A stretch of DNA of 64,000 nucleotides, taken from contig DAOUBW010000047.1 of NCBI GenBank assembly GCA_034432555.1, positions 1-64,000 on the forward strand, in the 5' to 3' direction. Positions 1 through 8,398 of the stretch are shown in pieces. Every line of letters starts with the position of its first letter. The first letter of the stretch is position 1. The translations under genes and the position numbers were made by a program. The notes beneath the pieces were generated by a model that made no database searches, was not told where the DNA came from, and saw only the letters and a program-made list of their open reading frames with translations. The stretch is from CP2-2F sp034432555. GTDB lineage: Bacteria; Chloroflexota; Anaerolineae; Aggregatilineales; UBA2796.

Positions 1-2
1 TG

Positions 3-1544
3 GATAACTTGGGCGGCACGTTGGTAGCTGGCGCAGCCGGTATCCAACTGACGGGCGGCAGCATCGCGCCTGCCAGCAACTGCACGATCACCGTGTTGGT
101 GACTGCCACCCAGAGTGGCGTCAACACGACGGGCAACGTGACCTCCACCAACGGTGGATCCGGTAACAACGGCAGCGCGCCGATCAGCGTTGGCGGCGGC
201 GTGGCAGACCTGCAAGCGGTCAAGAGCGCCGACCCAACCAGCGTCTCGCCCGGCGGCGCGATCAGCTTCACCATTGTGCTAACCAACAATGGACCTGACG
301 CAGCCAACGGCGCAACCTTCAGCGACGCCGTGCCTGCTGAGGTGAATATCCTTAGCGCAACGTGCGGTGGTGCAGCCGGTGGCGCAGTGTGCGGCAGCGT
401 GAATGTGGCGGGTCAAAATGTGACAATGACCATTCCGACCTTCCCAAGCGGCGGCAGCCTGACGATCACCATCAACGGCATTGTGACGACGGGCAGCGGC
501 GGCTTCACCAATACGGCGCGCATCACACCGCCTGTAGATATCGTTGATCCGAACGAGCCGAACAATGAGAGCAGCGTGCCAGTCGTGATTGTGACGACGG
601 GTTTGGCGGCGGACTTGGTCATCACCAAGACTGTTGACCCAACCACCTACACGGTCGGCGGCGCACTGACTTACACCATTGTGGTGCGGAACGACGGACC
701 CAACGATGTGACAGGTGCAATCGTAACGGATACGTTCCCAGCGGCACTGATCAATCCGCAGTGGTCGTGCGTAGCAAGCGGCAGTGCGACCTGCACAGCA
801 GGCTTGCAGAGCGGCAACCTTGTGGACACGGTTGACCTAGCAGCCGGTGCGGGTAACTTCCTCACCTACACCGTGACGGCAATCGTTGGCACTGGCACGA
901 CGGGTCCGATCAACAACATCGCCTATGTGTCCCTGCCAAGCGGCTACGTTGACCCAACGCCTGCCAACAATAGCTCGCCTGCAACCAGCAATCCGACTGG
1001 CGGCATCAGCCCGACGCCTGTCCCAACGCAAATTGGCGGCATCGTCATCGTTGATCCTGTCATCGTGAAGTTGGTTAACCCTGCCCTTGCCCTGCCTGGC
1101 GAGACGGTCGTCTATACGCTAACCGTCACCAACCCAAGCAGCGCACCGGCAATTGGCGTGGTCGTCTCTGACCCTGTGCCAGCGGTCTTGCAGATCATCA
1201 GCGCTTCAACCACACAAGGCACGTTCACCATCAGCGGTCAGACGGTCATCTTTGACGTTGGCGTGGTCAATCCGGGTCAAACCGTCACGCTGACTGTCAC
1301 GGCACGGCTGCGCGATGATGCGCCAGCACCCACCGATGTGACCAACACCGGTGAGCTGCGCCATCAGACGGGCAACCCGCGTGTTAGCTCGGCACTGCTG
1401 CGCGTCACGCGCGGACGCCTGCCCTCCACCGGTCTGCCACCCGCCGAACCAATCAATGTTGGTCAGGCAGTGGGGCTGCTGTTGGTCGGTGTGCTGCTCA
1501 TCCTGATGGGCGGTCTGCTGTTGCGGCGCGTCAGCCGTCGTTAA
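3..1544 (+). CDS. DUF11-repeat surface protein with LPxTG-type sortase signal (5' end outside window)
   Basis: The reading frame is already open at the left edge, so this is the C-terminal part of a longer secreted surface protein. At least three DUF11-type beta-sandwich repeats are visible; each begins near a VADLQAVK, AADLVITK or VDPVIVKL motif and contains a pattern such as YTIVVRNDGP. These are structural stalk domains in many bacterial envelope proteins. The C-terminus has the full sortase sorting signal: LPSTG, a hydrophobic stretch of about 22 residues (VGLLLVGVLLILMGGLLL) and the basic tail RRVSRR. The next gene downstream is a sortase, so the pair probably forms an anchoring unit. 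The ligand or role of the surface protein cannot be told from sequence. A strong hairpin terminator follows the stop. Confidence 0.85.
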   Translation, partial: DNLGGTLVAGAAGIQLTGGSIAPASNCTITVLVTATQSGVNTTGNVTSTNGGSGNNGSAPISVGGGVADLQAVKSADPTSVSPGGAISFTIVLTNNGPDAANGATFSDAVPAEVNILSATCGGAAGGAVCGSVNVAGQNVTMTIPTFPSGGSLTITINGIVTTGSGGFTNTARITPPVDIVDPNEPNNESSVPVVIVTTGLAADLVITKTVDPTTYTVGGALTYTIVVRNDGPNDVTGAIVTDTFPAALINPQWSCVASGSATCTAGLQSGNLVDTVDLAAGAGNFLTYTVTAIVGTGTTGPINNIAYVSLPSGYVDPTPANNSSPATSNPTGGISPTPVPTQIGGIVIVDPVIVKLVNPALALPGETVVYTLTVTNPSSAPAIGVVVSDPVPAVLQIISASTTQGTFTISGQTVIFDVGVVNPGQTVTLTVTARLRDDAPAPTDVTNTGELRHQTGNPRVSSALLRVTRGRLPSTGLPPAEPINVGQAVGLLLVGVLLILMGGLLLRRVSRR

Positions 1545-1557
1545 GTCAATCTGTTGT

Positions 1558-1597
1558 ATGGCTGCTCTGTCCTGTTTCGGCAGGGCAGTGCAGCCAT
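1558..1597 (+). terminator. Hairpin terminator after the LPxTG protein
   Basis: A 17-nt left arm (1558-1574) pairs with 1581-1597 across a TTTCGG loop. Sixteen of 17 positions pair, counting one G-T wobble, with one T-T mismatch. The stem is followed by CTTTCCCTACCTTTT, a loose T-rich tail. It lies between the surface protein and the sortase gene and may give partial termination. Confidence 0.65.
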
Positions 1598-1653
1598 CTT
1601 TCCCTACCTTTTGCTGAAAAAACACACTAACACTGCTGGATGGGAAACATCGC

Positions 1654-2298
1654 ATGTATAGGTATCGTCCACGCCGACGCAGCAGCCTTAGCCCACTCGC
1701 CGCCCTCTTGATCATCTTTGGCGCAGTGGCAGTTTATCTCGCCTTCGAGACGGTTAATCGGCGTTTGCCCGCCGCCCAACCCACACCTACCAATCTGCCG
1801 CCGACGCAAGTCGCAGCGGCAACGGCACAGCCAAGCCACACGCCCACACCGATCCGCAAGCTACCTTTCCGTGTGGCAGCCGCTAATGTGAACTTATTGG
1901 CGGAGATTGTGCCGATCTACTTTGATATGAACCTTGATACGTGGAATCTGAACTACCTGAACGCCAACGCTGGGCATCTGGAAGGGACAGCTAACCTTGA
2001 CGAGGGCGGTAACTTCGTGCTGGCAGGGCATGTGGAGCTAGGTGACGGCGTGGCAGGTCCGTTTGCGCGCATCGGCGAAATGCGTGTAGGCGATATTATT
2101 AGCATCTTTCGGGAAAATTCCGCTACCACAGAGGTGATCCGCTACGCCGTGACGGAAGTCCTGATCGTTGCGCCGAACGACTTCAGCGTGATCCGCAATC
2201 GCGGCTACGAAGAACTAACCCTCATCACCTGCGCCGATTGGGACGCGCAGCGCTACGACTATCTGAAACGGGTGATTGTGCGCGCACGGCGCTTGTAG
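1654..2298 (+). CDS. Sortase (class E/D-like transpeptidase)
   Basis: Membrane-anchored cysteine transpeptidase that would cleave the LPxTG-type signal of the preceding surface protein. A basic N-terminus (RYRPRRR) is followed by one membrane segment at about residues 15-31 and a Pro/Thr-rich linker to about residue 70. The sortase barrel then shows AGHLEGTA (around H108), the catalytic histidine in VLAGHVEL (H126), the catalytic cysteine in TLITCADWD (C193) and the C-terminal arginine motif RVIVRA (R206). All three catalytic residues are present, and 214 residues is a normal length. The ATG at 1654 puts the basic residues directly before the membrane segment, which supports this start. The exact class is uncertain; TLxTC and GHxxGTA are typical of class E and related actinobacterial/chloroflexal enzymes. 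Confidence 0.9.
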   Translation: MYRYRPRRRSSLSPLAALLIIFGAVAVYLAFETVNRRLPAAQPTPTNLPPTQVAAATAQPSHTPTPIRKLPFRVAAANVNLLAEIVPIYFDMNLDTWNLNYLNANAGHLEGTANLDEGGNFVLAGHVELGDGVAGPFARIGEMRVGDIISIFRENSATTEVIRYAVTEVLIVAPNDFSVIRNRGYEELTLITCADWDAQRYDYLKRVIVRARRL

Positions 2299-2311
2299 GG
2301 CTGTGTGCTGT

Positions 2312-2347
2312 GGCTGCCGCAGCGCGTTAGTGCAGCGTGCGGCAGCC
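2312..2347. terminator. Hairpin between convergent genes
   Basis: A perfect 10-bp inverted repeat, GGCTGCCGCA (2312-2321) and TGCGGCAGCC (2338-2347), lies between the converging sortase and DUF4926 genes. There is no T-run on either side, so a terminator role rests on position and stem strength. Confidence 0.45.
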
Positions 2348-2350
2348 TGC

Positions 2351-2590
2351 CTAGTGGAGTGTGTGATCGCGGCGCGTATCATCTATGAGGGTGAGTTTGT
2401 TAGCGTGCAAGGCGCAGACAAGCTGCCCCTCACGTTCATTGAAGGCAACCTCAAACAGATCACCGCTTAAAATTTCGACAACCGTGCCAACCTGACCGCG
2501 CAGCAGGTGGTGTTCGGGCACGTCTTCGGTCAGTGCTACGCGGTCGTAGACGTTTACAAAAGCGGCATTTGGGCGGTTATGGCGCAGCAT
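2351..2590 (-). CDS. DUF4926 domain protein
   Basis: Small protein of 79 residues. The pattern VALTEDVPEHHLLRGQVGTV, then VEIL, FEVAFNEREGQ and ALHANKLTLI matches the DUF4926 family, small beta-barrel-like proteins of unknown role that are often encoded in toxin-antitoxin-like or nuclease contexts. The frame is open further upstream to 2668, but I chose the ATG at 2590: a strong ribosome site (GGAGGGG) sits about 11 bases before it, and the upstream residues do not belong to the family. It follows the flavin reductase-like gene on the same strand. No partner toxin is visible next to it. Function unknown. Confidence 0.7.
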   Translation of the reverse strand: MLRHNRPNAAFVNVYDRVALTEDVPEHHLLRGQVGTVVEILSGDLFEVAFNEREGQLVCALHANKLTLIDDTRRDHTLH

Positions 2591-2685
2591 GGTTAAAATT
2601 TCCCCCTCCGTGCAGGGTGATGCCCTGTACCCGTCGCTAACTTTAACCACGAATCTGCTTTTGCACAAATGTGAAAATTGGGCGG

Positions 2686-3333
2686 CTAATCGAAATCCGG
2701 TGCGCCCTCATGTTGGAACTTTTCGGCTAAGGTTTGCCCATCTGCCGTGCTGCCGAGTTTACCGTAGTCTTTGCGGGCAAGGCGCGAGATCGGATCGAGC
2801 GCTAGGGTATCTATCCACAGCGAGTCAGTGGGCAGATCGGCGCGCACATGAAAGCGCAACACTTGTCCGATCACCAAGGTGCTTTTGCCAACTGGCATAG
2901 GATGCAGCTCCAGCACTTGGCACTCTAGGGCGGCAGGTGCCTCAGCAACACGCGACGGGCGCACCAACTCAGCCGATAGCGGAGTCAGACGCGCCTGAGC
3001 GAATTCGTTCACCTCTGGGGCAAAGTCTGTGCCAGTGATCTCAACTTGGGCAATCAGGGCGCTGTTGGCGATGTGCAGCACAAATTCTGGCACTTCACGC
3101 AGGTTGTTCAGCGTGTCTTTGGCACGCCCATCGCGGTAAACGCCGACCGAGAACATCACCAGTGGCGGCAGTGTGCTGCCCGCGTTAAAGTAGCTGAAGG
3201 CGGCAAGGTTTGGCACGCCCACCGCGCTCAATGTGGAGACCCACGCCACAGGGCGCGGTACGATCAAACTTTGAAAGAGCATTGCCAACTGGTGCGGCTC
3301 TAGCATGTTCGGATCAAAACTGCGAAAGGTCAT
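2686..3333 (-). CDS. Flavin reductase-like FMN-binding protein
   Basis: Predicted FMN-binding split-barrel protein of the flavin reductase/DIM6-NTAB family, 215 residues. Typical features are IVPRPVAWVSTL near residue 24-35, NLAAFSYFNAGSTLPP, and the FSVG...KDTLNNLREVPEFVLHI stretch, where the family binds FMN. Members reduce flavins with NAD(P)H or serve as flavoprotein oxidoreductases of unknown substrate; the true substrate cannot be inferred here. It is probably cytoplasmic, with no signal peptide. It may be cotranscribed with the 157-residue membrane protein upstream (17-bp gap) and the DUF4926 gene downstream. Confidence 0.85.
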   Translation of the reverse strand: MTFRSFDPNMLEPHQLAMLFQSLIVPRPVAWVSTLSAVGVPNLAAFSYFNAGSTLPPLVMFSVGVYRDGRAKDTLNNLREVPEFVLHIANSALIAQVEITGTDFAPEVNEFAQARLTPLSAELVRPSRVAEAPAALECQVLELHPMPVGKSTLVIGQVLRFHVRADLPTDSLWIDTLALDPISRLARKDYGKLGSTADGQTLAEKFQHEGAPDFD

Positions 3334-3350
3334 TCAGGCTCCGCTACAGA

Positions 3351-3824
3351 TCATAGATTAAAGTCGTCCAGGGTTGGTTCGCCCGTTCGGGATTTAGCGG
3401 TGTTGGCGCGCCGTTGGCGGGCGGCGGCAACCTGCTGAGCGCGCAAGATGTAGGCTGCTGTGAGGCGTGCCTGCCGCCGTGCAAGATCAATATGGGCACC
3501 CCTGCCACGCCGCACCTCACGGTTCAGGCGCACTGCATCTTCATCCGGCACACCGAAGGCAACCAGAAAGATTGCGATAATCCGAAGCACAAACCACGAG
3601 AGCGAAAAGAGGATCAGGTAGATAACCGCGCAGTAGAAGAACATGCTGAGTGCTTCTTCGGCGCTTAGCACGCGCAGGTTTTCGCCGCGCAGGAACTCAG
3701 TCAGCACATTCAGATAAGTTTCGATTGGTTGGCTAGTGGTCGTGCTGACCGCAAGGGTAAAAATGACCCCTATGGCAGCTACAAGCGCAGCAAAAGCAGC
3801 AGACACGGCATCCATTCCTTCCAA
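3351..3824 (-). CDS. Two-segment membrane protein, unknown
   Basis: I do not recognise a family. The 157-residue protein has a hydrophobic segment at about residues 8-27 and a second longer one (MFFYCAVIYLILFSLSWFVL...) at about 59-90, with an extracytoplasmic stretch between. The C-terminal half (about 95-157) is very basic and helix-prone, with repeated Arg/Ala (RRQARLTAAYILRAQQVAAARQRR), and is probably cytoplasmic. It lies just upstream of the flavin reductase-like gene, divergent from purine nucleoside phosphorylase. Composition matches the neighbours. Confidence 0.6.
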   Translation of the reverse strand: MEGMDAVSAAFAALVAAIGVIFTLAVSTTTSQPIETYLNVLTEFLRGENLRVLSAEEALSMFFYCAVIYLILFSLSWFVLRIIAIFLVAFGVPDEDAVRLNREVRRGRGAHIDLARRQARLTAAYILRAQQVAAARQRRANTAKSRTGEPTLDDFNL

Positions 3825-4011
3825 TGCGTATGAATTCAGGCTGTCGCCGATTATGGCACAGAATTAAATCCAAAAGCAACCTAAGGCGCACTTCGCCGCG
3901 CTCATTGTGTGTGGATGCTTGCTTTTGGGCGCGCAACTGTTTACACTTTGCCGCACACTTGGATACAACGCACAACTTTATCTCTACACCAAAGGCAGAA
4001 AGCTACTTAGG

Positions 4012-4869
4012 ATGACCACACACGATCAGTACACCATCAGCGATTACGATCTCGCCGTAGAGGCACTGCGCGCACGCACCTCAGTGCAACCTTTGGTTGG
4101 CTTAATTTTAGGTAGTGGGCTTGGCACACTGGCAGAGAGCATTGAAACGGCAGATTACATCCCGTACAACGAAGTGCCGCGCTTTCCACAATCTCAGGTG
4201 CTTGGGCACCGCAACCGTTTTGTGGCAGGCATGCTTGAAGGCGTCTCGGTGCTGGCGATGCAAGGGCGCATTCACTATTACGAAGGCTTCTCCATGCAGG
4301 CGGTCACCTTTCCCGTGCGTGTGATGCAGCGCATGGGCGTGAAGGTGTTGATCGTCACCAACGCTGCGGGCGGCTTGAATCCGTCCTTTGCGGCGGGCGA
4401 TTTGATGTTGATCACCGATCATATCAATCTGCCGGGCATGGCGGGTAATCATCCGCTGATCGGGCATAACGACAGCGCGCTTGGCGAACGCTTCCCGGAT
4501 ATGTCCGCCGCCTATGATCCGCAATTGTGTGCCGTAGCGCGCAGCACGGCACAAGCAAAAGGCATCCTACTGCGTGAAGGCGTCTACATAGGCTTATCAG
4601 GCCCTAGTTTCGAGACGCCTGCTGAAGTGCGGATGTTGCAACGGCTTGGCGCTGATGCGGTCGGCATGTCTACGGTGGGTGAGGTAACGGTTGCGCGGCA
4701 CGGCGGAATGCGCGTACTCGGCTTTTCGGGCATCACCAACATGCTGGTCGCGGGCGAAACGCACGGGCAAGAGGTTTCCCATGCGGACGTGCTGGCAATG
4801 GGCAGAGACAAAATCGCACCGGCGTTAGCGGTATTGGTGCGCGGTGTGCTTGCCTCGCTGCGCGGCTGA
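4012..4869 (+). CDS. punA: Purine nucleoside phosphorylase (trimeric PNP class)
   Basis: Catalyses phosphorolysis of purine nucleosides to free base and ribose-1-phosphate in purine salvage. Family motifs occur in order: LILGSGLG (phosphate loop), GHRNRF, MQGRIHYYEG, VTNAAGGLN, LSGPSFETPAEVR, GMSTVGEV and GFSGITNMLVAG. The asparagine in SGITN matches the residue that gives trimeric PNPs preference for 6-oxopurines (guanosine, inosine) over adenosine. The frame opens at 3907, but the ATG at 4012 gives the normal 285-residue length and a typical N-terminus; the extra upstream residues look like read-through of intergenic sequence. An unknown membrane protein starts 11 bases after the stop and is likely cotranscribed. 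Confidence 0.93.
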   Translation: MTTHDQYTISDYDLAVEALRARTSVQPLVGLILGSGLGTLAESIETADYIPYNEVPRFPQSQVLGHRNRFVAGMLEGVSVLAMQGRIHYYEGFSMQAVTFPVRVMQRMGVKVLIVTNAAGGLNPSFAAGDLMLITDHINLPGMAGNHPLIGHNDSALGERFPDMSAAYDPQLCAVARSTAQAKGILLREGVYIGLSGPSFETPAEVRMLQRLGADAVGMSTVGEVTVARHGGMRVLGFSGITNMLVAGETHGQEVSHADVLAMGRDKIAPALAVLVRGVLASLRG

Positions 4870-4880
4870 AAGGCGGCGAA

Positions 4881-5687
4881 ATGACACAACTCGTCTATTT
4901 GATCGAACAAATTGCGCCGGCGATCTATCTGTTCTGTGCGGCGGGTGTGTTATTTTGGCTAGGGCGCTATTTTGCCGCACAAGCGGGCTTGCGCGCCGCC
5001 GAATTTGAGCTGGAGCGCGAACTTGAAGAACAGCGCCGTGCACGCGCCATCACTTGGGCAATCGGCTTCATCGAGCTAGGTCTGGCAGCACTAGCCGTCG
5101 CTGTTGTTATCGCGCCAACCTTGCGCGCTGACCTCTTGAACGCCGGTTTGCCCATCACGCCTGAGGGCGGTGCTGAACAGCGCTTCGCAACCAGCACGCC
5201 CGGCGGTGATGGCAGCGATGCCGAAGGCGTTTTTCTCACCGTAACGGCACAAGCGCTCAGCGGCGGCGGCGCCATTCTACAACTGACAGCGGTTGCCTCA
5301 CCCACACCGGTTGGCACCATCATCAGCGGCGCGCCGGAGCCAATCGGCTGCAACTCGGAGCAAGCCTCGTTAGAAATACCTGCCAACGGGATGCTCGTCT
5401 TTGATACACTGACTGTCGTCGGCACGGCGAATATTCCTAACTTCGCCTTCTACACGCTTGAGATCAGTGGCGCCAGCACGGGTGGCGAGTTTGGCGTGCT
5501 GGATAACAAAACATCGCCCGTGATTGAGAAAGGCGTGCTAGGGCAGTTTGCGCTTGCCAGTTTCCAGCCCGGACAGTACCGTTTCCGCGTTGTCGTCTTT
5601 GATAACCTGAGTGAGATGCGCGCCTCTTGCACCGTCTCGATTTTCATCAGCGAGCGCCCGCCGACCAACACGCCGCCTGGCGGTTAG
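4881..5687 (+). CDS. Membrane protein with extracytoplasmic beta-rich domain, unknown
   Basis: 268 residues, not assigned to a named family. Two hydrophobic segments (about residues 10-32 and 52-75) flank a charged helix rich in Glu and Arg (ELERELEEQRRAR). The rest (about 90-268) is Gly/Thr/Ser-rich and probably an extracytoplasmic beta-sandwich with two cysteines (GCNSEQ and ASCTVS) that could form a disulfide. The C-terminal end is a short Pro/Thr tail. It starts 11 bases after the purine nucleoside phosphorylase stop with an AAAGG ribosome site, so the two are probably one transcript, although a functional link is not obvious. Confidence 0.65.
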   Translation: MTQLVYLIEQIAPAIYLFCAAGVLFWLGRYFAAQAGLRAAEFELERELEEQRRARAITWAIGFIELGLAALAVAVVIAPTLRADLLNAGLPITPEGGAEQRFATSTPGGDGSDAEGVFLTVTAQALSGGGAILQLTAVASPTPVGTIISGAPEPIGCNSEQASLEIPANGMLVFDTLTVVGTANIPNFAFYTLEISGASTGGEFGVLDNKTSPVIEKGVLGQFALASFQPGQYRFRVVVFDNLSEMRASCTVSIFISERPPTNTPPGG

Positions 5688-5758
5688 CCGCGTTAGGCGC
5701 GCCGCCGCTCATGCGCTATACTACGCGGCTGAATTCACACCCCACAGGAGTTTTTTGC

Positions 5759-6505
5759 ATGAGCAACCTAGCAGAGCGCGTCGCAGTGGTGACTGGTGCC
5801 AGCCGCGGCATTGGGCGCGCCATCGCCTTAGAGTTGGCGCGGCGTGGCGCGGCAGTTGTGGTTAACTATAATGCCAGCGCAGAAGCGGCTGAACAAGTAG
5901 TAGCAGCCATTCAGAGCGCAGGTGGCAGGGCGTTGGCAGTTCAGGCAGATGTGAGCGACCTAGCGCAGGCTGAAGCGCTCATTAAGGCAGCGCAGACTCA
6001 GTTTGGCAAAGTGGATATTCTGATCAACAACGCCGGCATGACCCGTGACGGGCTGCTGATGAGCATGAAAGAAACCGATTGGGATAGTGTGCTTGATACC
6101 AACCTGAAAAGCGCGTGGAGCTGCTGCAAGGCTGCTGTGCGCGGCATGATCAAGCAGCGTAGCGGGCGCATTGTGAACATTACCAGCGTGGTTGGCATCA
6201 GTGGGCAAGCGGGGCAAACGAATTACAGCGCCAGCAAAGCGGGGCTGATCGGCTTCACTAAGGCGTTGGCGCGCGAAGTTGCCTCACGCCAAATCACAGT
6301 GAACGCTGTGGCGCCCGGCTTCATCACCACTGATATGACAGCGAACCTTTCAGCGGAACTGATGGCAGAGCTGAACAAGCGCATTCCACTAGCACGTTAT
6401 GGTGCGCCTGAAGATATTGCCTATGCTGTTGCTTTCTTGGTCAGTGATGAGGCAAGTTACATTACCGGGCAAGTGCTGACGGTGGATGGCGGCTTGATCA
6501 TGTAG
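5759..6505 (+). CDS. fabG: 3-oxoacyl-ACP reductase FabG (SDR family)
   Basis: Short-chain dehydrogenase of 248 residues that reduces 3-ketoacyl-ACP with NADPH in fatty-acid elongation. The Rossmann motif TGASRGIG is at residues 12-19, NNAG at about 90-93, and the catalytic set is Ser143 (ITSVVG), Tyr156 and Lys160 (YSASK). The C-terminus ends ITGQVLTVDGGLIM, typical of FabG. I chose the ATG at 5759 because AGGAG lies 9 bases before it and the 44 upstream residues of the open frame are not family-like. A -10-like TATACT is at 5717-5722 without a convincing -35. It is not in a fab cluster here, so another SDR substrate is possible, but motifs and length favour FabG. Confidence 0.88.
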   Translation: MSNLAERVAVVTGASRGIGRAIALELARRGAAVVVNYNASAEAAEQVVAAIQSAGGRALAVQADVSDLAQAEALIKAAQTQFGKVDILINNAGMTRDGLLMSMKETDWDSVLDTNLKSAWSCCKAAVRGMIKQRSGRIVNITSVVGISGQAGQTNYSASKAGLIGFTKALAREVASRQITVNAVAPGFITTDMTANLSAELMAELNKRIPLARYGAPEDIAYAVAFLVSDEASYITGQVLTVDGGLIM

Positions 6506-6550
6506 GCGGTGCCAAACGCACAGCCCTTTGAAAATGTTCCCCTTAATCTC

Positions 6551-6579
6551 TGCCCCTCAAGGCTAGGCACTGAGGGGCA
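6551..6579 (+). terminator. Hairpin downstream of fabG
   Basis: Perfect 9-bp inverted repeat TGCCCCTCA (6551-6559) and TGAGGGGCA (6571-6579) with an 11-base loop, 46 bases after the fabG stop. The following bases ACCTTAAAG lack a T-run, so termination is inferred from position. Confidence 0.5.
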
Positions 6580-6629
6580 ACCTTAAAGAGAGAACGCGCT
6601 GAGGAACACCCGCCGCCATCGAAAAAGGT

Positions 6630-6658
6630 GTGACACAATCCGAACAGTACGCTACAAT
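6630..6658 (+). promoter_or_regulatory. Sigma-70-like promoter for nusB-tatA-tatC
   Basis: GTGACA (6630-6635) and TACAAT (6653-6658) are separated by exactly 17 bases; each matches the consensus at 5 of 6 positions. Transcription would begin near 6665, about 35 bases before the GTG start of nusB. This is one of the best -35/-10 pairs that I found in the window. Confidence 0.6.
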
Positions 6659-6699
6659 ACGTACATAGAATATCAGCACAAGGCTTTAGGAACGAAACT

Positions 6700-7161
6700 G
6701 TGTCTGCTTTGAACCGCCGTGCGGCACGCACCCTTGCCCTGCAAGCGCTCTATGAGATGGATTGCACCGACCATCCCCTAGAGGATGTCATGCGCGAACG
6801 CCTGGCATCCCTTGAAGACAGCAGCGCCCTAGATGGCGAGATGCGCCGCTTTGCCCACGACCTTGTCAACGGCGTTCGAGGTCACCGCGCCCATTTGGAT
6901 AGTGTGATCAAGCAGTTTGCACCAGAGTTCCCGCTCGACCAAATGGCACTGATTGATCGTAACCTGCTACGCTTAGCACTTTATGAATTTGCTGTAAGCG
7001 GTAGAACGCCGATCAAAGTCGCCATTAACGAGGCAATTGATCTTGCCAAGACCTTCGGCGCAGAAAACACAGCACGCTTTGTGAACGGTGTGTTGGGCGC
7101 GTTGGCGCTGCACGAGGCAGAACTGCGCGCTACACTAGGTAATGAGGCTGCATCCGCATGA
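6700..7161 (+). CDS. nusB: Transcription antitermination factor NusB
   Basis: All-helical RNA-binding protein that works with NusE/S10 on boxA during rRNA transcription. The 153-residue length is normal. Family features include RRAARTLALQALYEMD at the N-terminus, and downstream DQMALIDRNLLRLALYEF, PIKVAINEAIDLAKTFG and ARFVNGVLGAL. The start is GTG at 6700, 42 bases after the predicted -10. The stop overlaps the tatA start by four bases (ATGA), so translation of the two is coupled. Confidence 0.95.
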   Translation: MSALNRRAARTLALQALYEMDCTDHPLEDVMRERLASLEDSSALDGEMRRFAHDLVNGVRGHRAHLDSVIKQFAPEFPLDQMALIDRNLLRLALYEFAVSGRTPIKVAINEAIDLAKTFGAENTARFVNGVLGALALHEAELRATLGNEAASA

Positions 7162-7595
7162 ATATTTTTGGGGTCGGTCCCGCTGAACTCATCCTGATCT
7201 TAGTCCTGCTCTTTGTGGTGGCAGGTCCTAAACGGATGATTCAATGGGCATACTACATCGGGCGCTATACGGCGCAATTCCGCCGCATGGTGGAGGAATC
7301 GTGGAGTCAGGTGCGTAAAGAGCTGGAGAGCGCACAAATTGACCTGCCCGAAGAACTGCCGCGCCGCCGCATCAACCTGATGCAAGAGGCAAATCGCGCC
7401 ATCAATACGGAACTGAACCGCGCCGTGCCGTCTTCTGGCTCGAAGTATTCTGCCAGCGCAAGCAGCAGCAACGGCGCAGCGGCAAATGGCGCACAACCCG
7501 CTCCCAATGGCGATTCCCCAGCGGAGGCAGATCAATCACCCGCCCCTGATCGTTCGGATGAGAATAAACGGTATGACGCATGGCTACCCAAATAG
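7158..7595 (+). CDS. tatA: Twin-arginine translocase subunit TatA/TatB
   Basis: Membrane subunit of the Tat system, which exports folded proteins. The N-terminus MNIFGVGPAELILILVLLFVVAGPKRM has the family layout: a short leader with a GPAEL motif, one membrane helix and the Gly-Pro-Lys hinge. An amphipathic, charged helix (about residues 25-65) follows, then a Ser/Ala/Asn-rich disordered tail to residue 145. The long tail is more TatB-like, but only one TatA/B gene is present in the operon, so it may serve both roles. It overlaps nusB (ATGA) and its stop lies inside the start of tatC (16-bp overlap). Confidence 0.88.
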   Translation: MNIFGVGPAELILILVLLFVVAGPKRMIQWAYYIGRYTAQFRRMVEESWSQVRKELESAQIDLPEELPRRRINLMQEANRAINTELNRAVPSSGSKYSASASSSNGAAANGAQPAPNGDSPAEADQSPAPDRSDENKRYDAWLPK

Positions 7596-8386
7596 CACCT
7601 AAACCACCTGAGACGCCTGATGACCTGCTGCCCGAACCGCTCGATGAAGGCGGGCAGGTGATGGGTTTCTTTGAGCATGTGGACGAACTGCGCCGCCGTT
7701 TGGTGCGTGTGGTGTTCGCCGTCGTGATCGGGATGCTCGCTTCGCTGGCGTTTACCAATGTCGTCATCGAATATATGAAAGCGGCTTATGGCGAACGGCT
7801 CGCCATCCTCGGTCCCGCCGATTCAGTGATCATCTTCTTCCGTGTGGCGTTCATGCTTGGCGTCATCTTGGCGATGCCAATCATCACCTACCACCTCTTT
7901 ATGTTCGTGGCACCCGGTCTAACGCGCAAAGAGCGGCGTTGGGTGTTTATGGCGCTGCCCGGCACCACGCTGTTATTCCTGATTGGCTTGGCTGTGACGT
8001 GGTTCATCCTGATCCCAATCTACATCAACTTTTTGAAGAACTTTCAGGCGGATATCTTCGTCATCCAGTGGACAGCAGATGAGTACATCACCTTTGTGAC
8101 AACGGTGCTGCTCTGGCATGGCGTTGCCTTTGAGACGCCGGTAATCTTCTATGCGCTTGGACGAATGGGTGTGGTGACGCCACGCGGCATGATCAAATAC
8201 TGGCGGCAAGCAATCGTTGGCACGGCGGTGATCTCTGCCATTATCACGCCGACGGTTGATCCTGTTACCATGAGCATGATCATGGGTGTGCTGCTCAGCC
8301 TGTATATTTTCAGCATCCTTATGGTGATGATTGCCTTGCGCGTGAACCGCCGCCGCCTTGCCAAGCTGGATACGGCAATTTCGTAA
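7580..8386 (+). CDS. tatC: Twin-arginine translocase subunit TatC
   Basis: Receptor subunit of the Tat translocase that recognises twin-arginine signal peptides. It has 268 residues and six predicted membrane helices. Conserved features are FFEHVDELRRRL before helix 1, VAPGLTRKERRW in the loop before helix 3, FETPVIFYALGRMGVV before helix 5, and the end region SAIITPTVDPVTM. A soluble acidic/proline-rich N-terminal extension of about 25 residues precedes the core. The gene overlaps tatA and is the third member of the nusB-tatA-tatC operon. Confidence 0.95.
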   Translation: MATQIAPKPPETPDDLLPEPLDEGGQVMGFFEHVDELRRRLVRVVFAVVIGMLASLAFTNVVIEYMKAAYGERLAILGPADSVIIFFRVAFMLGVILAMPIITYHLFMFVAPGLTRKERRWVFMALPGTTLLFLIGLAVTWFILIPIYINFLKNFQADIFVIQWTADEYITFVTTVLLWHGVAFETPVIFYALGRMGVVTPRGMIKYWRQAIVGTAVISAIITPTVDPVTMSMIMGVLLSLYIFSILMVMIALRVNRRRLAKLDTAIS

Positions 8387-8398
8387 GGGCAAGCCGCT

